43,579 bases of DNA, from NCBI GenBank assembly GCA_030425545.1, contig JAUIAC010000016.1, forward strand, positions 1 through 43,579. Direction: 5' to 3'. Below are positions 7,208 through 15,661 of the stretch, in pieces. Origin of the DNA: a bacterium. Its GTDB lineage: Bacteria > Myxococcota_A > UBA9042. Position 1 is the stretch's first letter; every line of letters starts with the position of its first letter. Below the pieces are notes generated by a model. That model was not told where the DNA came from. It ran no database searches and worked only from the letters and a program-made list of their open reading frames with translations. The position numbers were made by a program, and so were the translations under genes.

Positions 7208-8482
7208 TCAGGCCTCCACGACCGACGTCTCCTCCAGCGCCATCCCGCGCGTCTCCGGCAGCATCGTCACGATGACCAGCAGGGCCGCCACCAGGAACAC
7301 GGAGGTCAGCGACACGGCCATGCCGTAGCCGCCGAACTCCTGCGCCAACACGCCGACCAGCGCCGGCCCACCGACGTAGCCGATGCGGCCCAGCAGGTTG
7401 TTCGACCAGGCGTAGGCGTCGCCGCGCAGGTCCGTGGGAAAGAGCTCGTTGGTGTAGTTGTTGAGCACCGGCAAGACACCGCTGACCCCGAAGATCCCGC
7501 CCACCAGCGCCACCGTCAGCGGCCAGAAGCCGCTCAGGTTGTAGGTCGCCACCGTCGCCACAGCGGACACGCCAAAGATGATCGCCGCGCCCTTGTGCCG
7601 GCCCATCAGGTCGAGCAGGCGCCCGGCCAGGAACACCACGGGCATCGCCGCGACGGCCGCGATGGCGATCGCGAGCCCCACGTCTTCGTTGGTGAAGTTG
7701 CGCTCCTCCATGACGAAGAGCTTCCAGAAGGTGATCACGTTCTGCGTGCAGGCGTAGGTCAGCCCCCACACCAGCGCGACCACCAGCAGTCGCTTGCGGT
7801 AGGCGCTCTTCCAGATACGGAAGAAGCTCGGCCGGGGCGCGCTGGTCGCCTGGGTCGCCTTGAGCGCCTCGAAGCGCGAGGTCTCCTTCAGGTTGCGGCG
7901 CGCGAAGGCGAGCAAGATCAGCGGGATCACGCCAACGAAGTACACCGTGCGCCAGCCGTAGGGCGTGCGTAGCAAGAGGGGGACCACGCCCGCACACACG
8001 ATGCCGCCCAGGCTGGAGAATCCCTGGATGACCCCCATGATCGTCGCGCGCCGCTCCGGCGGGAACTCCTCTGCGGCGTAGACCATGCTGGTGGCCCACT
8101 CGGCGATGAGGAAGAGGCGGGCGAAGAACTGCAGCGGCGCGAAGAACCACACGTTCGGCGCCAGACCCGAGAAGAGCGTGAACAAGGTGTAGCCGGCGAT
8201 GGTGAGCGTCAGCACACGGCGGCGGCCCCAGCGGTCGGCCTGCCGCACGAGCAGGAACGCGGCCACGGCGCCGGCGTTGACCACGGCGTTGAGGTAGCCG
8301 ACCCCGCTCTTGGACAGCGCCATCTCCTCGGCGACCTGGGGCAGGATCTGGGCCAGGGCGAGGAAGTCGTAGCCCTCGAAGAACGTGGCCACGCTCAGGA
8401 ACACCAGCAGCCGCCAGTGGTCCGGGGTGAGCTTGGTGGGCGGACCCTGGGGGGCCGGTCCTGCGGGTGGGGCCGCGCTCAT
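7208..8482 (-). CDS. MFS transporter (12 TM; AAHS/sugar-porter-like)
   Basis: A 424-residue polytopic inner-membrane protein. TM1 carries FFEGYDFLALAQILP, with the G-Y-D motif typical of MFS aromatic-acid/H+ symporters and related porters. Loop 2-3 has DRWGRRRVL (the family's D-x-x-G-R-R signature). There is also PTDLRGDAYAWSNNLLGRIGY in the second half and a C-terminal LPETRGMALEE, the PETxG signature before the cytoplasmic tail. A long central loop (about residues 205-230) links the two six-helix halves. The substrate cannot be read from sequence. Its ATG overlaps the stop of the upstream thioesterase gene by 4 bp, with AGGAG placed well, so the two are translationally coupled. Confidence 0.9.
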   Translation of the reverse strand: MSAAPPAGPAPQGPPTKLTPDHWRLLVFLSVATFFEGYDFLALAQILPQVAEEMALSKSGVGYLNAVVNAGAVAAFLLVRQADRWGRRRVLTLTIAGYTLFTLFSGLAPNVWFFAPLQFFARLFLIAEWATSMVYAAEEFPPERRATIMGVIQGFSSLGGIVCAGVVPLLLRTPYGWRTVYFVGVIPLILLAFARRNLKETSRFEALKATQATSAPRPSFFRIWKSAYRKRLLVVALVWGLTYACTQNVITFWKLFVMEERNFTNEDVGLAIAIAAVAAMPVVFLAGRLLDLMGRHKGAAIIFGVSAVATVATYNLSGFWPLTVALVGGIFGVSGVLPVLNNYTNELFPTDLRGDAYAWSNNLLGRIGYVGGPALVGVLAQEFGGYGMAVSLTSVFLVAALLVIVTMLPETRGMALEETSVVEA

Positions 8483-8958
8483 GGCGTCTCCTGGGGCGTG
8501 GTGCGCAACGTGGGGTCTCGGGTCACGGCGTAGGTGACCGTGGCCTGGCCGACCGGCTCTGGCGGGCCCGATGCGTGCGGGTCCGCGGCGCTGGTGAGCA
8601 CGACCTCGCCCACCGCCAGGCGCCGCCCGACGCGCAGGAGCCGCGCCTCTGCGACGAGGTCGGCGGGCGGTGGCCGGCGCAGAAAGTGAATCGTGAGGTT
8701 GGCGGTCGCGCTCGGCGCGACCTCGAGGCCGCTGTGGGCGAGGAGCGCGGCGTACATCGCGGTGTCGACCAGGGTCATCTGCCAGGGGCCCGAGATGGTG
8801 CCGCCCGGACGCAAGACGCGCTCCGAGAAGCGGAGGCGCACGCGCACCGCGCCGTCCGGCGCGACGGACTCGAACACGAAGGGCGACGCGGCGGCCGTGC
8901 CGGGGAAGGCGCGGGCGAAGAAGCCCGTGAGGGCCGCGGGTGTGTTCAGCGAGGTCAT
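8479..8958 (-). CDS. PaaI-like hotdog-fold thioesterase (159 aa)
   Basis: A short single-domain protein with the hotdog signature LRPGGTISGPWQMTLVDTAM, corresponding to the G-G-x(n)-D-x-A active-site helix of PaaI/YbgC-type acyl-CoA thioesterases. A C-terminal strand series (LVAEARLLRVGRRLAVGEVVL, then VGQATVTYAV) fits the same fold. It likely hydrolyses an acyl- or aryl-CoA in the cytoplasm. The 4-bp overlap with the MFS gene suggests that the transported compound is related to the thioesterase product. The ribosome binding site at 8958 is weak, but no other start is available. Confidence 0.8.
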   Translation of the reverse strand: MTSLNTPAALTGFFARAFPGTAAASPFVFESVAPDGAVRVRLRFSERVLRPGGTISGPWQMTLVDTAMYAALLAHSGLEVAPSATANLTIHFLRRPPPADLVAEARLLRVGRRLAVGEVVLTSAADPHASGPPEPVGQATVTYAVTRDPTLRTTPQETP

Positions 8959-9129
8959 GACGAGGATCTACCGCAACCTCGGAGACGCGTCATCCGGCGC
9001 TGACCTGCGGCGCGCGCGGCTGCGCGTCCGCGCTGACGGATCGACGCGCGCGGACGCAAGGACTACGCGGGGCCCAGCCACAGGTGCGCGACGCGCTGGG
9101 GTGGGGCTGCAGCCCCGAGGAGCCGTGTC

Positions 9130-10080
9130 ATGGATGTCAGGTCAGCGCCACCGCGGGGCCTCGTAGCCAGGCGACGCCGGGGCATCGGTCCGCGGCACGC
9201 GGGTCGCGCGGCGGCGCTCGCGGCGTCGCTGACGGCGCTGGCGGCGCTCGTCCAGGGTGGGTGCGCGGCAGAGCCGATGACCGGCGGTGGCGCCGCTGCT
9301 TCGTCGGCGGGCAGGGCGGGGGACGCCAGCGCGATGGGCGTGGCCGGCGATGCGCCAAAAGGCGCGCGGTCCACCGGGCTCTCGCCGCTGCCTCCGCGCG
9401 TGGACTTTGGCGAGGTGGGGCCGGCCGAGCAGGTGGAGCGCTCGCTTCGCTTCATCGCGGTCGGGCACGGCGTCGCGACCGTGACGGGGATGCAGCTCCA
9501 CGGCGCGTCGAACTTCGAGCTGATCGCGCCGGTGGCCTTCCCGCTCGTGGTGCACCGCGGCGGCGCTCTGCGGGCGCAGGTGCGCTTCCGCGGAGACGTG
9601 CCGCAGGCCCGTCACGCCACGCTGGACGTGGCCACGGCCCGGGGTACGGTCAGCGCTCACCTCGTGGGCAACGCCGGCGCACCCTGCCTCCGCGTCGCGC
9701 CGGTCGAGGTCGGCTTCGGAGCGGTCTCGGTGGGCAGCAGCGCAGCGCGCGCAGTGCGGGTGGACAACTGTGGGTCGTCGTCGGTCGAGCTGAGCCACGT
9801 GCGCGTGCTCGCTGGCAGTCACCCCGCGTTCTCGGTGACACCCTCGGCGGTGCAGCGCGCGCGACCAGGGGCCCCGTCCGACCGCGAGGGCGGCGCCGAG
9901 CCGTGGGCTCTACAGGTCCAGCCCGGCGAGTCGCTGCACCTCGTCGCGGTGTTCGCGCCCACCGAGGTCTCGGCGCTGCACGACCGGGCTTGGGTGCCGG
10001 AGACCGGCGTCGCCTGGATCGAGGTGCCGGTGTGGGGGCCCATCGCAGGCTTCTCGCTGCGCGGCGTCGCTCGGCCCTGA
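9130..10080 (+). CDS. Lipoprotein with ASH/choice-of-anchor-type Ig-like domains (316 aa)
   Basis: A signal peptide with an Arg-rich n-region, a hydrophobic core and a lipobox-like VQGGC (about residue 45) predicts a lipoprotein. Two beta-sandwich repeats follow, each with the FGxV...V-R motif seen in ASH/DUF1573-like domains: PRVDFGEVGPAEQVERSLRF and VGFGAVSVGSSAARAVRVDN (ending DNCG). Such domains usually mediate protein contacts at the cell surface. Start 9130 follows GAGGAG. It is transcribed away from the thioesterase operon and convergent with the next gene. Confidence 0.75.
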   Translation: MDVRSAPPRGLVARRRRGIGPRHAGRAAALAASLTALAALVQGGCAAEPMTGGGAAASSAGRAGDASAMGVAGDAPKGARSTGLSPLPPRVDFGEVGPAEQVERSLRFIAVGHGVATVTGMQLHGASNFELIAPVAFPLVVHRGGALRAQVRFRGDVPQARHATLDVATARGTVSAHLVGNAGAPCLRVAPVEVGFGAVSVGSSAARAVRVDNCGSSSVELSHVRVLAGSHPAFSVTPSAVQRARPGAPSDREGGAEPWALQVQPGESLHLVAVFAPTEVSALHDRAWVPETGVAWIEVPVWGPIAGFSLRGVARP

Positions 10081-10108
10081 CGGACAGCGCCTCGTCTCCC
10101 TCTTTACG

Positions 10109-10141
10109 GCCACGCCGTGTCGCGGACGCTTCGGGCGTGGC
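10109..10141. terminator. Candidate hairpin between convergent genes
   Basis: GCCACGCC (10109-10116) pairs with GGCGTGGC (10134-10141), an 8-bp GC stem in the 63-bp gap between two convergent genes. There is no clear T-run, so it is a tentative bidirectional terminator. Confidence 0.35.
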
Positions 10142-10143
10142 TG

Positions 10144-11973
10144 TCAGTCGCCGTCGCGCATCGCGCGGACGAACTCGGCCACCGCGAGGGGCACCCGCAG
10201 GTCGCACCGCATCCGCCGCGGCTGGTAGCGGCACGCGGTCGACACCGCCGCCGCCTTCGGCCACTCGGGCAGGTTGGGCAAGATGCCGCGCGCGATCTGC
10301 AGCAGCGGATCGGGCTGGATGCCAAACACGATGTGGGCGCGCTGGCCACCCAAGGTCGACGCCCGCTTGAACCAGGGCTGACTCGCGGCCGACGTCGCGT
10401 TGCCGCCCGCGGACTGGGTCACGCGCCGCACGGCGTCGGGGCCCATGGCGAAGCGAATCCCCCCCTCCCCGGTGCACACGGACAGGTCCAGCTTGTTCGG
10501 CAGGAACGCGCGCGCCATGCGGAGACGACCCGGCAGCTGCCCCATGGCCGCGGGGTCCGGCGTGATGCGCAGCGTCCGGCACCGCAGCGCCCCTGCCGGC
10601 TTGTCGTGGTAGCTGAAGCGCGCCTTCCACGTGGCGCTCTTCTGCACCAGCAGGTCGACCATGCCGCCCCAACCGCCGTCGACCACCTTCAAGATCTCGT
10701 CACCCTTGGCCGCGGCCGACTTGGCGAAGGGCGCGCGTGTCATCATCTGGGTGATGCTCGCCCGGACCGCGTGCAGCATCATGCCGCCGGTGAGCTGCAG
10801 GGCGCGCTCCGGGTCCTTGGCGCCAAAGACGCCGTACATGCCGAAGGGAAAGCGCCCCTCACGCTGCATCGAGAAGGCGCTGTGCGGCTCGATGAGCTTG
10901 ATCAGCTCCTCGATCTGCGCTTTGAAATCGGCCGCGCCGCCGCTGCGGAACATCGCGGCGTAGAGCTTCACCGCCCGCGCCAGGTCGCGCGCGTTGGTCC
11001 GCGGATCATAGGTCTGGGCCACAGCCATCCACGCGCTTGACGGGAGCTCCCGCGCCAGGGGGTTGGGGCCGAGCTTCGACTGGCGCGCCCAGCCTTTGGC
11101 CAGCTGCGTCCCCGGGCGCGCGGCGAAGGCCAGCCCCACCGACACGTCTTCCTGACCGGCGCTCGCCATGAGGATCGCGGCGTCGGTCTCGGTGAGCAGC
11201 GTGCCCAGGGTCTCGACCCAGTACGCCATGACCGCGGGGTTGCGACCGCTCACGGACGACAGGGCTGCCAGCTTGGACTGCAGCGCCTTGATCTGCCGCT
11301 CGTAGCGCGCCGCGAGGTCCGACACCGCGACGCCCACGTGCAGGAGCTCCCGCGGCTGCCGCGTCTCGACGCACTTGGCCAGCTGCAGGGCGCGCGCCTT
11401 GCGATCGGGGCTGGGCGACACGAGCGCCGTGGCGTGGTCGATCCAGTCGACCCACATCGGCGCACGACCGCGACCCTTGTCGTTGGCCTTCTTGAGGTCG
11501 AGCACCAGGTCGTGGCCGTCGGCCTTGTAGTCCGTGTGCAGGCGCTTGGTGGCGTCGCTGAAGTCGCCCTGGTCCTTCACGGGCACGACCACGCTCGCGC
11601 CGAAGACCGGGTTCTTGGGGTCGCTCTGCAGCAGGGCGTGGACCGGGCGGGTCATGTCGAGCCACTTCAGGTCGCGGACGCCCATGGGCTGCAGCCGCTC
11701 CTGTGCGAGGGTCATGAACGTGGCGCGCACCGAGGAGCCCGGCGCGAACTGGCCCGCTCGCTGGCCGATGCGGTCCACGGCCGCGATCCAGCGGTCGACC
11801 GACGAGATCGACACCCAACCGAGGAGCCGGTCCGCCTTGGGCTGCTTACGCAGCGGCGCCCCGCACTCCCACGCGTCGCCCGGGCGACTGACGATGGGGC
11901 CCTGTCCGCAGGCGGAGAGCAGCAGGAGCGCGGCGCTCAGCGTGGCGGCCAGTCGAAGGGAGTGCGTGGTCAT
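10144..11973 (-). CDS. Large lipoprotein of unknown function (609 aa)
   Basis: I do not recognise the family. The signal peptide MTTHSLRLAATLSAALLLLS is followed by A-C-G, a clear lipobox. The mature protein is mostly helical with conserved-looking Trp/Asp segments (SSVDRWIAAVDRIGQRAGQF, MWVDWIDHATALVS) and a long central helical region with few cysteines. It resembles deltaproteobacterial periplasmic or surface proteins of about 600 residues with a duplicated 'bulk' fold. Start 11973 has GGAG seven bases upstream; an in-frame ATG 21 bp earlier is less well placed. It is divergent from the ECF sigma factor gene (174-bp gap), so that sigma factor may control it. Confidence 0.75.
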   Translation of the reverse strand: MTTHSLRLAATLSAALLLLSACGQGPIVSRPGDAWECGAPLRKQPKADRLLGWVSISSVDRWIAAVDRIGQRAGQFAPGSSVRATFMTLAQERLQPMGVRDLKWLDMTRPVHALLQSDPKNPVFGASVVVPVKDQGDFSDATKRLHTDYKADGHDLVLDLKKANDKGRGRAPMWVDWIDHATALVSPSPDRKARALQLAKCVETRQPRELLHVGVAVSDLAARYERQIKALQSKLAALSSVSGRNPAVMAYWVETLGTLLTETDAAILMASAGQEDVSVGLAFAARPGTQLAKGWARQSKLGPNPLARELPSSAWMAVAQTYDPRTNARDLARAVKLYAAMFRSGGAADFKAQIEELIKLIEPHSAFSMQREGRFPFGMYGVFGAKDPERALQLTGGMMLHAVRASITQMMTRAPFAKSAAAKGDEILKVVDGGWGGMVDLLVQKSATWKARFSYHDKPAGALRCRTLRITPDPAAMGQLPGRLRMARAFLPNKLDLSVCTGEGGIRFAMGPDAVRRVTQSAGGNATSAASQPWFKRASTLGGQRAHIVFGIQPDPLLQIARGILPNLPEWPKAAAVSTACRYQPRRMRCDLRVPLAVAEFVRAMRDGD

Positions 11974-12147
11974 GGGTGGCTCCGAGGGCGTCATGAGGGG
12001 CGCGGGGCCGTGGGTCGTGCGGCGATCAGCGAGGTCGGCGCCATGAGAGCGCTCGGGCTCGCGAGCGTCAAGCCGCGCCGCGAAGGTGCGCAAGGGTCCA
12101 CGGCGCCCTATGCTAAACGCGCAGGGCGTCCCTGCGAGGAGTCCGCG

Positions 12148-12786
12148 ATGAGCCCGACGACACAGCCCAACGAGCCGAAGCCAGCCGTCGCCCACGTGGC
12201 CGGTCCCCACGTGACCCTCGACGGGCGCGCGGCCGCGACCCCCTGCGACGCAGACGAGCTGGTGCGCATGGTCAAGGCCGGCGATCTGGAGGCGCTCGAC
12301 CGCATCACGCGGTGCCACGGCCAGCGCCTGCTCGCCGTGGGGCGCCGGTACTGTCGCTCCGAGGCTGAGGCCGAGGACGCCGTGCAAGACGCGCTCCTGA
12401 GCGCCGGGACCCACCTGACCTCGTTTCGCGGCGACGGCTCGCTCGAGGGTTGGCTGGTGCGCATGGTCGCGAACGCCTGCCACCACATGCGACGCGGGAG
12501 GAAGAACGACTACCGACTCCACGACGCCGAGGTGGTGCTCACGAGCGCGGACGCCAGCCCGGAAGACAAGGCCATGGTGGGAGAGCTCTCGACCGCGCTG
12601 GGCGACGCGCTCCTGGCCCTGACGCCGACGAACCGCACCATCGTGCTCCTGGCTGAAGCCGAGGGGTGGACCGGCCCGGAGATCGCCGAAAAGCTGGGCA
12701 TGAGCGCGGGCAACGTCCGGGTGCGCCTGCATCGGTCCCGTGTCCAGCTCCGGGCCCGCCTCGAAGCCCTCGACGCGCGGCCATGA
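12148..12786 (+). CDS. ECF-type RNA polymerase sigma factor (212 aa)
   Basis: Region 2 is visible as DELVRMVKAGDLEALDRITR through EAEAEDAVQDALLSA, SFRGDGSLEGWLVRMVANAC and the basic HHMRRGRK. Region 4 is ALLALTPTNRTIVLLAEAEG with the helix-turn-helix TGPEIAEKLGMSAGNVRVRL. About 35 residues precede region 2. No anti-sigma gene is adjacent. Instead the stop overlaps the start of a TetR gene by 4 bp, so sigma factor and repressor are made together. Start 12148 has GAGGAG upstream. The divergent 609-aa lipoprotein gene is a candidate target. Confidence 0.93.
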   Translation: MSPTTQPNEPKPAVAHVAGPHVTLDGRAAATPCDADELVRMVKAGDLEALDRITRCHGQRLLAVGRRYCRSEAEAEDAVQDALLSAGTHLTSFRGDGSLEGWLVRMVANACHHMRRGRKNDYRLHDAEVVLTSADASPEDKAMVGELSTALGDALLALTPTNRTIVLLAEAEGWTGPEIAEKLGMSAGNVRVRLHRSRVQLRARLEALDARP

Positions 12787-13361
12787 GCGGGCGCACGCGC
12801 CTGAGCGTGGCCGAGCGGCGCGCCCAGCTCATCGAGGTGGGCAAGGACGTGTTCGGCGCGCGGGCGTTCGACGAGGTGTCGACGGACGATCTCGCCCGCG
12901 CCGCGGGGATCTCCAAGGGGCTGCTCTACCACTATTTCGGCAGCAAGCGCGGGTACTACGTGGCGGTGGTCAGCCAGCTGGCGACGGAGCTCAGCGACGC
13001 CACCCGCCTGGACGACGACGCCCCGCTCGACGGCGCCATGCACGCCGCGCTCTCGGGCTTCTACGCCTTCTTGCAAGAGCATGGGTCGCTCTTTCGCGCG
13101 CTCATGCGGGGCGGCATCGGCAGTGACGCGGAGGTGGACGCGGTGGTCGACTCCGTTCGGCAGACCATCCTTCGGCGCGTGCTGACCCGCTTCGGGCTGT
13201 CCGAGCCGCCGCCGCCCCTGCGGGCCCGGCTCGTGGGGTGGATCGGCTGTGTCGAGGCGGTGGGCATCGACCAGGTCGACCACGGCGACCTGAGCGAAGC
13301 GGCCTTCGTCGACGTGCTGGTCAGCGCGTTGATGGCGCTGCTCCCGGCCGACGTGACGTAG
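12783..13361 (+). CDS. TetR/AcrR-family transcriptional regulator (192 aa)
   Basis: The N-terminal DNA-binding domain reads RRAQLIEVGKDVFGARAFDE then STDDLARAAGISKGLLYHYF and GSKRGYYVAV, the standard TetR helix-turn-helix. The rest is a helical ligand-binding/dimerisation domain (LQEHGSLFRALMRGGIGSD). The start codon overlaps the sigma factor stop (ATGA). A sigma factor and TetR as a coupled pair suggests a two-input switch, with the ligand sensed by the TetR protein. The ligand is unknown. Confidence 0.92.
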   Translation: MSGRTRLSVAERRAQLIEVGKDVFGARAFDEVSTDDLARAAGISKGLLYHYFGSKRGYYVAVVSQLATELSDATRLDDDAPLDGAMHAALSGFYAFLQEHGSLFRALMRGGIGSDAEVDAVVDSVRQTILRRVLTRFGLSEPPPPLRARLVGWIGCVEAVGIDQVDHGDLSEAAFVDVLVSALMALLPADVT

Positions 13362-13435
13362 TCGGTGGTGACGGCGCCCGCGGTCTGCCGGGCACGTCTG
13401 GCCGCGGTCTGCGTCGCCGGGCTCCGGAGGCGCCT

Positions 13436-14314
13436 CTACCAGCCCCAGACGAAGTCGAAGGTCGGGTAGAAGTCGTTGGAGCGCACGTGCGAGCGCACGC
13501 CAAAGCCGTCCACCACCTCCACCTTGTCGGCGCCCTGGTCCTGGTTGGCGTAGAGCACACCCACCGTGAACCGATTGCGCGCGCCGACCGCGATGTCGAC
13601 CCCGACGTGGGCCGTGCCGATGAAGCGACTCCGGGCCTCATGGTCGCCGAGCAGGTACGCGTTGGCCTCGCCCGACACGCGGATCCGGTCGTTAAGCGCG
13701 TGGTCGTAGCGCAGCCCGATCCGGGTGCGCATGCCGTAGGTCGCCGGCGCGAAGAGCAGGTCCAGCGGCGCGTGGGCTTGCAGCGGACGACCGAGCTCAC
13801 CGCTGAGCGGTATGCCCATGGCGATCTCCACCCGCGCGGTCCAGACGTGTCTCGTCCCGGTCGACGCGACACCACCCAGGGTCGGCACCAGGATCCAGCC
13901 GGCCTGGTCACACGAGCTCGCCTGGGTCGGGTCGTGGGCTGTGACCTTGCACGCCGGCGTCAACCACCCTGCGACCCCGACCGGCAGCGGCTGGGTCATG
14001 CCCAGGCGCGGCAGCGACAAGCCCAGCTCGCTCGTCACGCGCCAGCCTGCGACGGTGCCCGTGCGGTAGCGCAGCGTCGCGTTCGGCGAGGCCACGATGA
14101 GGAGGGGATGGGTCTGAATCGAGAGCCCGTCGCGGAGGCCGATCTCCAGCGGGTTGAACACCCCCACCGACCACTGGCCGGCGGCCGGCAGGTCAGCCGT
14201 GTCACGGGCGCGCAGCACGCTGGGCGTCGTGTCGGGTCCAGGGGTCAGGGCAGCCGCCCCGAGGGGCAGCGTCAAGGTCGCGGCCAGCGCGATGAGGGGC
14301 CAAGCGTGACGCAT
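13436..14314 (-). CDS. Outer-membrane beta-barrel protein (292 aa)
   Basis: A signal peptide (MRHAWPLIALAATLTLPLGA, cleavage near AAA) is followed by repeated amphipathic strands (WSVGVFNPLEIGL, WRVTSELGLSLPRL, HVWTARVEIAMGIPL, AHVGVDIAVGARNRFTVGVL). The protein ends FDFVWGW, an aromatic C-terminus typical of BAM-assembled barrels. The ATG at 14314 overlaps the upstream stop (TGATG), with GGAGG at ideal distance; a GTG three bases earlier is possible. It is co-transcribed with the EEP lipoprotein. Function is not known; there is no porin or transporter signature that I recognise. Confidence 0.75.
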   Translation of the reverse strand: MRHAWPLIALAATLTLPLGAAALTPGPDTTPSVLRARDTADLPAAGQWSVGVFNPLEIGLRDGLSIQTHPLLIVASPNATLRYRTGTVAGWRVTSELGLSLPRLGMTQPLPVGVAGWLTPACKVTAHDPTQASSCDQAGWILVPTLGGVASTGTRHVWTARVEIAMGIPLSGELGRPLQAHAPLDLLFAPATYGMRTRIGLRYDHALNDRIRVSGEANAYLLGDHEARSRFIGTAHVGVDIAVGARNRFTVGVLYANQDQGADKVEVVDGFGVRSHVRSNDFYPTFDFVWGW

Positions 14315-15528
14315 CACTTCACCTCCCAGACACCGAACACAGGCGCGTGGTCGGAGAGCTCCATCGGGTTCTCGACCAGCTTCTTCGTCGCGCCGGCGCG
14401 GTCGAGGATCTCCTGCCCAGACCGCTGCAGCACGTCCCCCGTACCGGCGCGCCAGACGGAGTTCGCGTCGACGAAGAGGTAGTCCAGCGTCCGGTTCCAG
14501 TCACCGGGCTCGCCGTGCTCGTTGGTCTCGTCCGGGCCGAGCACCGTGTGGGTGAAGTAGCGCGACTGGGCCGCCTCGGTGGTGCCGTAGTCGGCCAACG
14601 ACACCCACGGGACCAGGTCGTCATAGAAGGGCTGCATCACCTCCGGCGTGTAGGGCGGCTGGGCGAAGTCGGCGCTGCAGACCGCCGTCTCCCGCTCGTC
14701 GGGGAAGCCGATCTTGCGGGTGGCGGTGGGCGGCAGCTCATTGAAGTCACCGCCGAGCACGAAGGGCAGGGTCTCGCCGGTGACGAGCTCATGGATCTGG
14801 GTGATCTGCTTCTGCTTGGTGCCGTCGTTGTCGTAGGCCTCGGTGTGGACCACGAGCGCGAGCACCTTCTTGCCGCCGGTGGCCGTGAGGCTGCGCAGCT
14901 CAATCTCGGCGCGGCCGATGGCCCGCTTGATGTAGAACGCCGACGTGAGGGGATCCTGGTCCGTGCGGTCCACCTGGCGGATGCGCTCGGCCTTGCTGAT
15001 CGGGTACCGGGAGAAGATGGCGTTGCCGAGGTTCATGCGGCCCAGCCCGTCGGCGGCGACCCAGCGGCTGTCCCAGGTCTCGATGTAGGCGCCGAAGTTG
15101 AGCTTGGTGTGGTCCAAGATGCCCTGAACCATGTCGAAGTAGGCCGAGCGCTTCGAGTTCACCTCGATCTCTTCGACCATGAGGATGTCGGGATCGACCT
15201 CGTTGATGTGGGCGTAGATGCGCGCCATGTTGGCGTCCACCTCGGCCCGCGTCATCTGCACCTTGTCGCCCCAGCAGTCGAACCAGAAGGGCAGCCGTGC
15301 GGCGCCGTACTTCACGTTCCACGCCATGACACGCAGCGCCGGGGTCGCGCCGGGATCGCCGGGATCTTCGACCGTCTTGGCCTTGAAGACGACGACCTCT
15401 TCCCGCGTGAAGTCTTGCGGGTCTGCGATCCACTCGCAGCCACAGACGCCGCTGGCGACGAGGGTCAGCAGCGTCGCCGTGACCAGCGTTCGGGGCCAGC
15501 GATGGGTCCAGAGAGCGCGCGCTGCCAT
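14314..15528 (-). CDS. Endonuclease/exonuclease/phosphatase (EEP)-fold lipoprotein (404 aa)
   Basis: The N-terminal signal has a lipobox-like end (ASGVCGC, Cys31), so the enzyme is probably anchored outside the cytoplasm. The EEP catalytic motifs are all present: WNVKYG, the metal-binding Glu in LMVEEIEVN, GGDFNELPP and C-terminal SDHAPVFG. Such proteins cleave phosphodiesters (nucleases, sphingomyelinases, inositol phosphatases); the substrate cannot be told from sequence. Start 15528 has a strong AGGAGGAG. It overlaps the downstream outer-membrane protein gene and lies 133 bp below the ECF sigma factor gene on the same strand, so it may be a sigma target. Confidence 0.88.
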   Translation of the reverse strand: MAARALWTHRWPRTLVTATLLTLVASGVCGCEWIADPQDFTREEVVVFKAKTVEDPGDPGATPALRVMAWNVKYGAARLPFWFDCWGDKVQMTRAEVDANMARIYAHINEVDPDILMVEEIEVNSKRSAYFDMVQGILDHTKLNFGAYIETWDSRWVAADGLGRMNLGNAIFSRYPISKAERIRQVDRTDQDPLTSAFYIKRAIGRAEIELRSLTATGGKKVLALVVHTEAYDNDGTKQKQITQIHELVTGETLPFVLGGDFNELPPTATRKIGFPDERETAVCSADFAQPPYTPEVMQPFYDDLVPWVSLADYGTTEAAQSRYFTHTVLGPDETNEHGEPGDWNRTLDYLFVDANSVWRAGTGDVLQRSGQEILDRAGATKKLVENPMELSDHAPVFGVWEVK

Positions 15529-15661
15529 GACTCCTCCTGAGGCGCGTGGGCGCCGGCGAGGCCTTCGCCTGCGTGGGGAGTGTGGCACAGATTCGGGGCG
15601 TGAGGAGGGGGGCGTGCCGCTCGCGGGGCGCTCTGTCAGGGGCCGCTCTGTCTGGGACCGC

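Noticed and set aside
12109..12114. TATGCT as a -10 element for the ECF sigma gene
   Set aside because: No matching -35 lies 16-18 bp upstream, so it cannot be supported.
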